Assembly: GCA_037043015.1 (NCBI GenBank)
Contig: CM073321.1
Span: 30,358,101-30,422,100 of the forward strand
Direction: 5' to 3'
Origin: Bryum argenteum
Lineage: Eukaryota > Streptophyta > Bryopsida > Bryales > Bryaceae
Length of the DNA: 64,000 nt
Shown here: piece after piece, positions 11,680 to 24,010 of the stretch
Layout: every line of letters starts with the position of its first letter
How positions within the stretch are numbered: the first letter of the stretch is position 1
Translations under genes and position numbers: made by a program
Notes under the pieces: model-generated
Databases searched by the model: none
What the model saw: only the letters and a program-made list of their open reading frames with translations
Told to the model about the DNA's origin: nothing

Positions 11680-14570
11680 TTAGTATTGGTATGCTGATAG
11701 CGGGTGTACAAAACATATGACCGATCAGCGTTCATGGTTTACTACCTTCAAAAAAATTTCCACAGCTGATGCTTCACCAATCGAAGGAATTGGAGGTGTG
11801 GAAGTCCATGCAACTGGAGTTGGTGATATTCTAATCCACGTCAAGACTGCGCTCGGTACTGAGATTGCAATTCTTACCGACGTGTTGTACGTTCCTCGCC
11901 TTGGTCGCAGTTTGTTTTCATGCTATCAAGCAGCTCAAAAAGACATACACACTGCATATGCGCAATGGATGTCAGATGTTGCATGAAGGAAACGTTGTCA
12001 TGACTGGAGTGATACAAGATCAGATGTATCAATTGGAGATCGCTGCCATCAACAAGGGAGATACTGGAAATTCAGCGAACATTGCTCGTTCATTTGACAT
12101 GGATACTAAGAGTTCTAGCACACAATCTTTGGAGCAATGGCATCGTCGATTGGCTCACTTGAACCATGCTATGATCCAAACCATGGCTTCATCTGGAATG
12201 GTTGAAGGGCTTGTGGTACGCAAATCTGCAATTCCAAAGTTCTGCGTTGGGTGCGCATATGGTAAAATACACCGTAATGCATTTACTTGGGAAGATCCAA
12301 GAACTCGTTCTGAGTTGCCCGGTGATCTAGTTCATATCTTTGCGGACCGATGCATGTTCCTAGTCTTGGAGGTGCACTATATTTTTCTTTGTTTAAGGAC
12401 AATGCTACGGGATATCGCTTGGTGGAGTGCCTTAAAACCAAACCTGACACGTTTGATTCGTTCGGTTGATTCTTGGCACGGTTGAAGCGTGAAACTGGCC
12501 ACACACTCAAAGTTCTTCGAAGTGACAATGGAACTGAGTTTACCAATCATAAGTTCACTGATTTTCTTGAAGCAGAAGGTATCGGTCACGAGCTTACTAT
12601 AGTATACACTCCCGAACAGAACGGTGTTTCACAGAGAGATAATCGAACAATTATCGAAGCTGCTAGAAGTATGATTCACGCCAGTAATCTGAATGTCAAA
12701 TTCTGGGGAGACGCCGTCATGGCCGCCACTTACATTCTTAATCGCACCGGCACACGTACGTTGTCAGGTGTTACGCCTTTTGAGGCATGGCATAAACAGA
12801 AACCTTCTGTTGGTCATATTCAAGTATTTGGATCGGATGCCTACATCCACATTCCCAAAGAACTTCGTACATAGTTAGATCCAAAATGCAAGAAGGGGAT
12901 TCTTGTTGGTTACTCAGACAACCGCAAGGCCTATCGTATTTGGGATGTGGCAGATTGAAAAGTGGTTGAGGCTCGTGATGTGCTCATCAACGAAGTAATT
13001 GTACCCGATCCAGCATGCAAGGGCGTTGGACGCGTCATTGACGAATGGGCGCCTGATTTTGTATACCTTGGCTCCATTGCTCAGCCAACACCTACAGTGG
13101 GAGAACATGCACATGTAGTGGGAGATAATGCACATGTGGTGGGAGAACATGCGCATGTAGTGGGAGATAATGCACATGCTGTAGAAGCTGCCTTGGAAGT
13201 TCTCACCCCTGCTACTAGCAACTCTTCTTGTGACGCGAGTAATAGCAGTGATACAGGAAACGACGGCAACAACATTGTTGATCCATTTGCTGGACAAAAC
13301 GCTATTGCGTGGGATGATGATCACGCTCCTATAGATGGAGTGGGAGCTTCTGATGATGCCAATGCTGTTCATGAAGCAGTGGCCGTTGAACTACCGGTTG
13401 ATCCTCCACTTCCTCCACGTCAACGGCAGCCTCCTATTCGACATGGTGATTGGATTTATCCTATCAACAGAAACTCATAAGCATGTGTCGCAAATGTTCT
13501 TATTCCCAATGACCCACAGACCTATGAAGAGGCAATGACTTCGGATCAACCTGAGCAGTGGCTTTTGGCCACTGCTAGAGGAGTTTGATTCTCTCATGGC
13601 AAATAATACATGGGAGTATCAACATCTCCCAAGTGGTCGTAGCACTATTAAAAACAAATGGGTGTTCAAGCAAAAATTAGCAACTGATGGAAGCGTGGAG
13701 AGATATAAGGCTCGCTTAGTAGCAAAAGGCTTCACCCAGCGTGCCGGTATTGATTATCAGGAAACTTTCAGCCCTGTTATCAAATTTGATTCTATTCGTG
13801 CAATTCTTAGCGTTGCTGTCGCTGAAGAGATGAACATCACACAGTTTGATGTTCGCACTGCATTTCTCTATGGAGATATAGAAGAGGAGATTTATATGCC
13901 TCAGCCCGTTGGCTTTGAAGACCCTGATCATGCTGGTATGGTTTGCCGCTTGAAGAAAGCCCTTTACGGCTTAAAACAATCGTCTCGCATCCGGAACAGA
14001 CGATTCACTTCTTTTCTACAGGAATTCTAGCTTGAAGCCTCTACTGCTGATGGTTGCGTTTACCTCAGTCGTGTAAATCCTCGTCTTATCATTACTCTTT
14101 TTGTGGATGATGGCATGGCTATCAGTTGTGCTAGTGATCAAATTGATCACATTTTGTCCTTCATGGGACAAGCCTTTCAAATTACAACGGGCTATCCAGA
14201 GGTTTACGTGGGTCTACATATTGTTCGAATTTGAGAGCAACGCATTCTCCAAATCGATCAGGAACGCTATATCCTAGCCAAGCTGAAGAAATACGGCTTT
14301 GATAACTGTCATGTAGTAGCAGTGCCTGTCGATCCAGCCAGTGCTTCTCAGCTTCATGTTCATGGTGCTCTTGGCGAGAAAGCACTTGACACTCTCTTTC
14401 CTTATCAGGAATGTGTTGGAGCGTGGCAATGGGTTTCAACCAGGACGAGGCCTGACATATCATATAGCATCAGTCGAGCAGGCCAATTCAGTGCAGCTCC
14501 TCGTACATCTCGACAAAGCGAGCGGTCTTGATTGGATGCATGTGCTCCGGTGCTTCTTGAAAAGTAGGAT
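11680..14570 (+). pseudogene. Copia pol (protease, integrase, reverse transcriptase, partial RNase H)
   Basis: Protease: YADSGCTKHMT carries the catalytic DSG. The integrase zinc region is HRRLAH...FCVGCAYGK. In the integrase core the second Asp is in LRSDNGTEF, but the usual Glu in NGV-x-ERxNR is Gln (NGVSQRDNR). After a stop at ~12,872 and a low-complexity linker, RT gives the IKNKWVFKQK, RYKARLVAKGFTQ, QFDVRTAFLYGDI and LFVDDGM motifs, the last being the YVDD-type active site. RNase H starts (TRPDISYSISRAGQFSA) and is cut off. Frameshifts or stops occur near 11,985, 12,380, 12,480, 12,956, 13,478, 14,030 and 14,233. Confidence 0.88.
13097..13180 (+). repeat. In-frame 21-bp minisatellite in copia pol
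   Basis: Four 21-bp units encode alternating VGEHAHV and VGDNAHV heptapeptides in the linker between integrase and RT. Because the unit is a multiple of three it preserved the frame, so it could have arisen while the element was active. Confidence 0.85.
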
Positions 14571-14714
14571 GTCTGTAAGAAACAAACCGGAGAATTAGGT
14601 ACAATTGTAGGACAAGGTTAGACACACCCATTACATCAATGATTGTATGCAGGGCTCATTGCCAATAGATGATTGATTTAAATCCTCCATTAATCAGTAG
14701 ACAAAAACATGAAT

Positions 14715-15400
14715 GGTATGCATGAGGCGATCAACCGATGTTGACGACCGCTGAACCTTATACCCATGTTCGGGGGCAACCTATTGGGTCCAATGAGGTT
14801 TAGACATTAAAGTCCATGGTCCAATCTATTGTACCATTACATCGGTCAACCGCCCCATGAACAGTGCAAACACGATCACAATTAATCATCAATAGGTTAT
14901 TAAGTAGCACTGGTTGTCTTGCATCGAGCGATCAACCGATGTATCAGACTGCTATTCCAAAAGTATTATGATTATAGGGGCGATGTCCATGTCCCATGTC
15001 CAATGTAGACTAAACAGAAATACAACATAAACTAATAATATAGTTGGACTGGTTGTCTTGCATCGGGCGATCAACCAATGTATGAGACTGTTGTTTCAAA
15101 TGCTTCCTGATTCTAGAGGCCACAAACTCGTGAATAATTACTTGCTTGCGAGTCAAAGTTCGAACTCAGTGATCCATTACATCGGTCGACCGCCCCATGT
15201 CCAGTGTAAAGTCCAATAACAATACAACATACACTGATAGTAGAGGTGGACTGGTTGTCTTGCATCGGGCGATCAACCGATGTATAAGGCTGGTTAACAG
15301 TACTTTCATGTTTTATGAGTGTTCCACAAGTAACATATTCAAGACTAGCACATCTAAGTCTCAATACAATTGTTCAGTACATCGGTCGACCGCCCCATAC
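14715..15400. repeat. Dispersed inverted motif repeats (GCATCGGGCGATCAACCGATG)
   Basis: Four copies resembling GCATCGGGCGATCAACCGATG (near 14,718, 14,921, 15,060 and 15,263), each preceded by GGTTGTCTT or similar in most cases, alternate with three copies of the near-complement ACATCGGTCGACCGCCCCATG (near 14,842, 15,179 and 15,379). Unit spacing is about 140-200 bp. Each motif is itself a partial dyad. No coding potential is seen. Confidence 0.7.
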
Positions 15401-15419
15401 ACAGTCCAAAATGATCCCA

Positions 15420-16160
15420 ACAACAACATCAGCGAGTACAACCAAACAAACCGCTTCATTGCCTTTGGAATTTGTTGTCTGAGAGAAAATTGTTGAAGGC
15501 ATTTCGAAGAATAACCTAAAGCACTACTCAAATTTGGAATTGCTAAGTAAAACTCTAAATACGCAATAGTAATGTAAGTGAAACAATAGAAAATCCCTAA
15601 ACACAACGTTTACAATCTAAGTAAACTAGGAGCAATCCGCAAAGGATTGCGAAGTTCAAACCTCTGATGCGCAGCACCTTCGCAGCTTCGTTCCGCGACG
15701 CTCTTCACCTCTGACGAGCACGTAGGCAGTGGTTCAACAACTGTTGCGTGGTTCAAGAAAACACGCAATCGGACGAACGCGGCAGAAGCAGTATCGAAGC
15801 CCAAAAAACTGAATATGAGCAGGGCGCACTCACCGCTCACAGAAGCAAGCGCGAGAAATGAGTGTGTGACGTGATGCTGCCAAATCCACTCATCACGCCG
15901 CCACCTTCACTCATCATGACCCTGCACAGTCATATTCTTACTGTACTCTTTCACTTCGTTAATTTTTTTGACCATATCTCAATTCGGACAAGGTGGTTGA
16001 AAATCACAGTTTTTGGTTAAGGAAGGCCAAAAAACGCTTGGATTTTTAGGGGTTAATACTAGATTATCAGAGCCTTCTAATTTATAGGTCCATATGTTGT
16101 GAATAAGAAGTTGCAATGATTACGTTCACCTCCAAATGCCATTTGCAATATTTCGCCAAA
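15420..16160. other. No gene seen
   Basis: Non-repetitive sequence without convincing ORFs. A GC-richer patch at 15,640-15,860 has one minus-strand frame of 76 codons that lacks recognisable features. Confidence 0.35.
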
Positions 16161-16164
16161 GCCC

Positions 16165-17265
16165 TAAACCCTAAACCCTATGCCATAATTCATGTAAATA
16201 TTATAGATACGAAGTAATACTTATGACTGAATTATGATTAGTTTATACATAGATATGACCACATACTTACCTTAAATAGTTCTATGAGTATGCACATTTG
16301 ATATATTGAAATTGATATTTCTAGTACATGTGTACGATACTCACCATGTTCAAACTTGTGTATTAATATATGGCATAACAGTCTTCTCTGTGTATGATGA
16401 TACTCTTATATTTTCTATGCCGCTTCCAAGCGTTTTGGGCAAATTTACTCAAAGGCAACAACATGATCGTGTGGTGCAAGCTATTTGCAACTTGTACATT
16501 CAATATTTACCTAGTAACTCATAATCATGCAGTGTTACCCAATGAAAACATTATGCCATGATTTATAACGATATTCTTGTATTTTCTATGCCGATTCTAA
16601 GTATTATGGGCAAATTTGCTCAAACTTAAGGCAACAACATGATCGAATGGTTCAAACGATTTGCAACTTGTAGATACAATATTTACCTAGTAACCCATAA
16701 TCATGCATTATTACCTTATGAAAACATTATGCCATGATTCATGTAATATAGATACAAAGTAATATTCGTGACAAAATTATAATTAGTTTTTACATAATTA
16801 TGACAATGTAATCACCTTTAATAGTTGTATACATATACACATTTGATATATTGGAATAGATATTCATAATACATGAGTACGATACTTACCATGTTCATAC
16901 TTGTGTATTAATATATGGCATAATAGTCTTATCTGTGTACGACGATACTCTTATATTTTCCATGCCGCTTCCAAGCGTTTTGGGCAAATTCGCTCAAAGG
17001 CAACAACATGATGGTGTAGTGCAAGCTATTTGCAACTAGTGCATTCGATATTTACCTAGTATTCCATAATCATGCAGTATTACCCAAATCATTATGCCAT
17101 GATTTTTGTAATATAGCAAATAACTAATAGTAAGGACAAAATTATGATTAGATTATACATAATTATAACAAGATATTCACCTTACATTAGTTAAATGTTT
17201 ATATAAGTATCCTCATTTGATATATTGATATTAATATTCCTACATGGAGACAATGATATTAAGAG
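16165..17265. repeat. AT-rich satellite, ~370-bp monomer
   Basis: A ~370-bp unit starting at CCATAATTCATGTAA (16,182) is followed by a half unit (~16,541-16,726), a full unit (~16,727-17,094) and a partial one. Shared landmarks are ATGCCGCTTCCAAGCGTTTT, CAACAACATGAT and TATTTACCTAGTA. Point differences are scattered, so the copies are not recent. Two and a half CCCTAAA units (16,162-16,180) lie at the left edge. Confidence 0.8.
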
Positions 17266-17270
17266 AGGTA

Positions 17271-18645
17271 TATGTATCTTGTTTATTCTTGATGAAGTTA
17301 GCAATTTATTTCATACCTTATTTAGTGGATCAATAATATTTTGAGCTAATTTACACTTCTCTAATTATCATATCCAATTGATTTTGTTACAAACAATGTA
17401 TGTACTATTAATAAGAAAATATGGTTTTGAATATGAAAGTTATAAATCCAAAGGCGACTGCGAGACTTCGGCGTGGGTTGAATCGACAGTAATGAACGTT
17501 GACAAGTTAATACAACGACATTCTGAGTACAAGTCTATTCAACAACATCTCACACAATTGTTCTGGACAAGTACAATGTTATGGATATGTTGTTTTGTGA
17601 TGTTTGATTATACAATGTCCGACCAGAAAGAAGTATAAGATTTAGAGTTGTGAGATTCACTGCAGACGGTCCAGGCCTCAAAGTTCTGATTTCCTTTTGT
17701 ACTCCAAAGCTAGATCTGTAGTCGTTCAACCCTTTCATGCTTAATTCTACAAAATGTAATAATGTGCAGAAAATCGAAAGACTAGGTGTTACACAGGACT
17801 ATGCAATCACTAACGGTTGCAAGCGTACAAGACAATCATAATGTAAACCGAAGTGCGGCTTGAGATCGACTTGTGGGGCAGATCCGTTGAATGAGGTACT
17901 TTGCTCAATATCCTGCACCAACCTAGAAGTTCTCATTAGAACTATTAGTAGATTCAGTATTCCTATCTTGTTACTAGATTGCGTTATATGCCAGAGGAAG
18001 TGACCATAGTCCTCTTAGTCATTCTTTATAAAGCGATGTAGTTGAGTTGTAAATGTTCCGAAAGATCACTTAGCACTCTTAGTTCAAACTACGACAGATC
18101 TTGTATAGAATCTTTGAGAACCATAAAGTTGGAAAGCTTAAGAATATAATGGTTTCTTGAACTGTTGTCGTGGAATTCATTTTACACCTTCATAGGATCA
18201 GAGTATGCCATTGAGTATCTTTATTAAGTGACCATCTTGTCTTAATAGGCCTTTGAAGGTTTCAGAAATTGCTTCATGTGCCTCAATCTCTTCAATACTA
18301 ACATCAATTTCTGTATAGGTTCTTTAGTTGTAATAGTTCATAAGTTCTCATGAAGTGGTTCTCAAGTTTGAGTAATAACATTACTACTATTGACATGTTA
18401 TAACATAGAACTGTACGGATAGTTACCAAGGCTTAGCAATATTCATTGAGTCATCGGAGGTAGAATACTTCTTACTGATTTAAGATTGCAATCCCCGAAT
18501 ACCCTTTTTGCAGGCTGTGCATCAGGAGCAAGTCAATCATCTCGCATCACCCGATCTGAGTGAATTGTTCATATGACATTAAGAAATCCTTATCCAGCTG
18601 CGCGTAAGTCAGCGTCGATGCTGCCTTGGCTATTACCTAACCTTT
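17271..18645. other. No gene seen
   Basis: AT-rich sequence. One plus-strand frame (17,378-17,638, 86 codons) has ordinary amino-acid composition but no recognisable motif or splice context, so I do not call it. Confidence 0.35.
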
Positions 18646-18647
18646 TG

Positions 18648-19112
18648 TATTGGGCGATCCCCCAATACACCCGACGAGGTTGTAGTGAAAGCCATCATCG
18701 GGAGATCTCCCAATACACCTAAGAGTTTGTCGCGGCTGCCAACACCGGGCGGCACCCTGATATAGCCTACGAATCTGTACTAGAGGCTATTATTAGTCGA
18801 TCCCCCGATACACCGGCGAGGATGTAGTGATAGGAATCATCGGGAGAATCCTAGATACTGGTAGAGAATAGCCGTGGGAGATAGCATCCGGCGGTCCCCC
18901 GTACAGAAAAGGGATTATACTGAGGGCCAGCATTGGGTGATTCCCCGATAAGGTTCCAGTGATTGCCTATAGTGGGAGATCTATCGATACACTCGACGAG
19001 GTTGTAGTGAGAGCCACCATTGGGCGATCCCCCGATACGCCGGACAAAGTTGTAGTGATAGCCAATATTAGGCGATCCACAGATACACATGAGGGATATT
19101 TGGTGACCGCCA
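18648..19112. repeat. ~47-bp tandem repeat with ATTGGGCGATCCCCCGAT dyad
   Basis: About ten units of 45-50 bp, each beginning with a form of ATTGGGCGATCCCCCGATAC and usually continuing ACGAGGTTGTAGTGATAGCC. The opening segment is a dyad (ATCGGGCGATCCCCCGAT). Copies differ by several substitutions. A related isolated motif (GCATCGGGGGCGAGCGACCGATACAC region) sits at 19,214. No gene is seen inside. Confidence 0.8.
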
Positions 19113-21465
19113 ACATCGTTTGAGACGACCATCATCGTGAGAAGTGCAACATTTTCAAATCAACCTCGGACAACCGTGAGATTCAAGTGTTGATATCTTT
19201 CTTCTACTGAGTTGCATCGGGGGCGAGCGACCGATACACGTCTGCTCTACTGAATGGCTCTGGGTAGCTTCTCAAATTCTGATTGGGTTAGTGGAAGCAG
19301 TTCACACGACATTGTCTATCGGAATGGGATGGATGTCACACTTCTTAATCCTGGGATTGGCGAGGTGGGATCAGGTTTTATTCTTGAAGCACATCCGGTT
19401 GGCAACTGGCGGGGTATTTATTTGCTAGACAACAGTATTGACTTTGGATTGCTACGGCCATCCATGATCATTCCACTATTTTCATCTTTGCCCCTTCATC
19501 CACACAAGGTAGGTGTTAGTGTCCTCGGCCAATCTGTTGATAAGACTGTGTTTTGGAAAGTCCTGGACTTAATGATTCCACCGGAGGACTCCCACATTGA
19601 TGATGCTGATGAGGGTGTGGACTCCCCTTATATTGCAAGATCCCAGTGAGTGGGACACGAGGTACTCACGAAGGGTGATGACGGGGTTGTTATGACTTCA
19701 AGTAGAATCAATTGCTGCGATTCCAGTGACCCCTACGAGGATGGTATTCTTGGTGAGGACTCTGTTGGAGTCACTGTAGTTGAGGTGATGACCAGTAATA
19801 TCATGTCTATTATGATGCATTAGAAGTGGCCCCTTTCAGAATGCTTTTTCTCATCCAGTAGTTGATCCCTGACTGATACACTTCAACACTTCGCTTCTGT
19901 ACCCAAAGTTGTCGACCTAGACGCATATATGGGAGGGATTCAGAAACCTACTTATTGATTTGTCAACAGGAAGCGCCGTGAAAGTCCTGTCATTTCCTTG
20001 TACACCAAAAAGACAAGAGACACCAAGATTCGACAAATTAGCGCAAAGAAGTGTTGCAATTTAATGTGTTGCCAACGATTTCCTTGGTCTCATACTCGCT
20101 CTATTAGACAGTTGTTCTATCTAAATGGGTACCAAGACAGGCGCGAGTACTGCATTGCGGCCGGTGGACAAATGCACTCCAAATATGGGGTCAAAGTGAA
20201 GTTCATGATGCTAATGGGACTTGAGGTGTGCACTATGGCGTGGTCTAAAATTCATGGTATTGCCATATCAACATTTCATGGATACATTCTGAACTTCAAG
20301 GAAGGTGTTATTTCTGGTCAGCATGGAAATAAAGGCATCAAGCGTACCCGCATCGAGACTGTTTAAGCTATGGGCACAATTGCAGCAATTGTGTCTGAGA
20401 ACGCTAATCAGGTGCCTAACCAACTGCGCACAACCGGAAAACCCCGCCTTATCGACACATTGAAGTATCTTCCAGCCCTTAACAATTGGATGAAAGTTCA
20501 TGCCGATGTTAAAGAGGTAAATTCCTACCTTTGAATTGGGATGTTTGTAAGGTCGGGATGGGGCCATTGCCCTATGCTTGAGCGAGGCTTCTTGGGTCTA
20601 GATATTTGTAGTAACATGTCTGCTTCGCTTGTAATTGTAAATGAGTCCATTTTTATATAACCTAATTTCTTTAAAATCTTCCGTAGACGAACCTTTTCTA
20701 CGGCCTGCCGCCGGTAAGTTAGTCTGCAATTAGCCGAATCAAGACGGGCATATTCAATAATGTTGCTATCAACCCCGTTGGGAGTAGTTTCGCAAAATGT
20801 ACTGAGTGCGACACCCTTCAGCAGTTTATTTTAAGGAGTTCTAATGGCAGTCCTGAGTATGTTTCATTCATGAAGCAAAACTTTCTCATTTGCATCACCA
20901 GGCATGCTGTCATCGGTTATACGCAACTTGGCGTGAAGAGTCAAAGCGGAATCTTCAAGAATATTTTTGTGTGATTCATGACAAAATGGATACCGCAAAG
21001 ACAGCTTTTCCACGGATGAGGACTACAACAAAAGCAACCTCCGGCTTCGGCCAGCTTCCAATGAACATGATGGGAATGGTTGCTCATGGCCATAGTAACG
21101 ACCCCTATGCGCATTACTCACCGGACTCCTGGCCCTCCGATCCCAATGCCACGATTTCCTCTCTTGCAAAGCTATTTAAGCAGCCTCTAGAGCCTCTACT
21201 TCGAGAATCGAGGGCACTCTTTCCTTATCGACAAGCTAATTTTCTCTTTGAAGCATTCTTACGCGGAAAATCCAGGTGCATCGATGCTCTAACGGTCTTG
21301 GATGTGAACAACTTTACTGGCGCCTCTCCACTGCCTAAGAAACTGTATTTTCAGTTAGACAATTTTGCGAAGGACAACAAGAACAAGTATCTGATGTCAT
21401 TTCTCTCACTGCTTACAGCCAAGGGGGTATTCGAGAAAATCCAGGCTGGTTTTCTATTAATCGGA

Positions 21466-23088
21466 TGTCAGCCAAAAAATCACCATGGAGTGGCCTTTGG
21501 TCACAAGGGGATTGACAAGAACAACTCATGAAGAGAGGAACAAGGGAGAAGAGAAGACAAGAAGAAATGAAGAAGAAACAAGGGGAAGTGAAGAAGAAAA
21601 TCCCCGCCGGCCTCCTTTTAACCCTCTTCCGGTTTTTGGCTTACCATCGCTTCATCTTAACTCCGCTTTGGGCGTGCCATAGCTTTTTGGAAAGCTAAGT
21701 CAATTTTGCACTCACCTCCAAAATCTCAGAAGCATAGGATCAAAACCCGAGGACTGATGGCCAAAATACTGGGGCCTACTTCTTCTAACCGCCTGCGGGA
21801 AAACCCTTCAACATCTCCAACTTTGGAGGGGTGTTTCTCCCTCTCCAAAGACTGGATTGGGGCATACCATATACCCCTGAAAAGCTATTATGGAGTTCTA
21901 TCTACCCTAGAAATCTCAATAGGATGGGGAAAAAACTCCGTGACTGATTGCTGTTTGAACACAGCTGATTTGTTCACTGCCGGTGGGAAACCGTTTTCGA
22001 CACCCCGACTTTGGGAGCAAATTTCTCCCTCTCTACAACTCGGATTTGAGCATGCTTACTACCGTTGGAAAGCTCTACTTACAAGGTACCTATGACGAAA
22101 ATCTCAATCAATTTGAAGAAGAATTGAGCGACTGATGAGGGAAAGACCGAGAGACATTTGATGGGGATTGAGAGAATTGAGTGAAAGGGGCCCACGGCCT
22201 CCTTCTACCAACAACTAAGCAATTCAAGAAGAAATCAAAAGAAACAAAATTGAGCGGGAGGTCCATCTGCCTCCCTACTCCTACTCTAACTAAGCATTAC
22301 AAAGAAGAAAAAGTAGACAAACAAAATTGAGAGGGAGGTCCACCTGCCTCCCTACTCCTACTCTAACCAAACATTACAAAGAAGAAGAGGTAGACAAACA
22401 AGATATGAGACAAACAAGATGGAGGAGAAGGAGGCCCATGGTCTTCCTTCTCCTACTCTAACCAGATTGAGTGGGTGATGATAGCTTGGAAACAAGCTAT
22501 TAAGTACAAAATGAGAGCCGCCAAAGAGGCGGCTCACCCTAAAGCCTAACTAAGACCTAAGCCCTAACTAAAGCCTCCATGGATGAATAACCGCCACTCT
22601 ACACGCTCCGTCCTTGAAGCCTCCATTCCATCAACCACTTCATCAATGGATGTAGCCTCACATGCTACCACAAGGTTAGATGGATGAGACTTACAACAAT
22701 CAAATTTCAAACACAACATGGACATCAAAGACTAGTTGTACAAAGCCCATGGTAAAACGCTCAATTCTAATTTAAGCAACTAACCCTATTTCTAATTTAG
22801 GATTCACTAGGGGGAATTTTTCCTCCTCTAGTTCTTCTCCATCATCAATTAGATCCACTAGGGGGAATTTTTCCTCCTGTAGTCCTTCCACACCCTAAAG
22901 CTTAAATTAGTCTTAAACGTCCCATCAAAGGCCTTGCAACAACTAACCCCTAATATACAAATTGTATTCAAAACTAAATCATTGTATATTCATCAATTTA
23001 CCTCAAGATGTCATGGTTTGCAAACACTTCATTAATAAAACTCATTATTAACAACATTCAAACAAGAGAGCGCTCTCACGCTCTCACA
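21466..23088. mobile_element. Solo LTR or small non-autonomous LTR element (1,623 bp)
   Basis: Starts TGTCAG, ends CTCACA (TGT...ACA termini), and is flanked on both sides by the 5-bp direct repeat TCGGA (21,461-21,465 and 23,089-23,093), the hallmark of integrase-mediated insertion. There is no gag or pol coding. Inside are a 3-4 copy ~90-bp repeat and two copies of CACTAGGGGGAATTTTTCCTC. I favour a solo LTR left by recombination between the ends of a larger element; a short non-autonomous element is the alternative. Confidence 0.8.
22185..22450. repeat. ~90-bp tandem repeat inside the LTR
   Basis: Three to four copies containing AAATTGAGAGGGAGGTCCACC, CTGCCTCCCTACTCCTACTC and ACAAAGAAGAA. 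Variation between copies is modest. Confidence 0.75.
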
Positions 23089-24010
23089 TCGGACATACTC
23101 ATGAGGACATTGATGCGTACTTTAGCCATATCTCCAAGGCACTCAAGAGCAGGAATACCTTCGTGCTTGCAGACCTTATGAAAGCTTTCATGCAGTTTCA
23201 AGAATTGTTGTTCATGCCGGAGTTTGTGCAAGAAATTGCAGATTTCAAGTTCTACATCAATGATTACCAATGCGACGGAGCAAATCGATTGATTGGACTT
23301 GGAGAGATGCATCTTTTCAAATTCCATGTTGACTCGGACGGCTAGCCGGTAATGAGATGGAAGAAGTCAGCAATGGATTCCTAGTGGCAACCGCATAACA
23401 AACCACCAATTTGTCTTCGGAATGAGGACATCAACGGGCTACCTTTACTACCGCCCGGTGATCCGAACCCGGTTTTTTTCAAGCATATGTGGGGTTGCAA
23501 AGTTCCATTTCAAACGGGGAATCAAGCGAAGGTGCAAGAGGCTGCAGCCAAAGCAACAGACCGACGGACTTTCATGATGCATGGAATTTGTATATGCATT
23601 GAGTACTGGGAGAGTGGTCGAAAGAGGTGCTCAACATTTGCTGCTGCATTCGAACCTTATGTCGAGTACTGCTCTCGAGTGCTGACAAGAATCCAAAAGC
23701 CTTTGCCCCCCACACCGTCTCGCTTAGTTGAGGGCTTTTGGCCGCTTCATGATTGACGAGGGCCCTTGATCCCCGTCCCACGCCTGACTTGCTACCACTC
23801 GACGTTACTCCGGAGGACGAAGAAATTGAGGCATATTGTGGGCCTGCTAATGAGAGGCTTGAAGAAAGATTTAACCCATGGCGCCAGATCGCTCCTCTTT
23901 GGTGGGTCATCCTGAGACCTGAAAACACAGCAATATGCCCTGTGTGGCTAGGTTGGGCAGTGTCCACTGTTTGTAGGGAGGAGAATATTGCCGAGTACGG
24001 TGTCGGGTAG

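Larger units (their letters stand above)
9998..14570 (+). mobile_element. Ty1-copia retrotransposon, 3'-truncated
   Basis: Components appear in copia order: 5' LTR, primer-binding-like site, gag, zinc knuckle, protease, integrase, reverse transcriptase and the start of RNase H. Integrase before RT defines the Ty1-copia class. Sequence similarity stops around 14,570, inside RNase H, and no second LTR was found, so the element has lost its 3' end. Multiple stops and frameshifts are spread along its length. It begins immediately after the gypsy integrase fragment, suggesting insertion into the older gypsy relic; the missing 3' side prevents a target-duplication check. Confidence 0.9.
19254..24010 (+). 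pseudogene. DUF7869-type gene, split by an LTR insertion and several stops
   Basis: I recognise the family from FAKCTECDTL (20,790-20,820), the YATWREESKRN segment, QYFQLDN-like LYFQLDNFAKDNKNKYL and, after the insertion, GHTHEDIDAYFS at 23,093. The family's molecular function is unknown to me; it is common in non-flowering plant genomes and looks transposon-related. Coding blocks are 19,254-19,649 (possible N-terminus), 19,970-20,517 (acceptor TCAACAG; TAA at 20,364-20,366 replaces a probable CAA), 20,740-21,465, 23,089-23,345 and 23,380-24,010. Exact removal of 21,466-23,088 plus one TCGGA copy restores ...LLIGHTHEDID. Further frame changes near 20,900 and 23,345, and a TGA ending the block at 23,756, show old decay. 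The 3' end is lost near 24,000. Confidence 0.75.

Noticed and set aside
16162..16180. Interstitial telomere repeat (CCCTAAA)
   Set aside because: Only about two and a half units; too short to claim a telomeric origin.
18648..19112. CRISPR-like regularly spaced dyad repeats
   Set aside because: Spacers are repeats of each other rather than unique, units are degenerate, and the window is eukaryotic.
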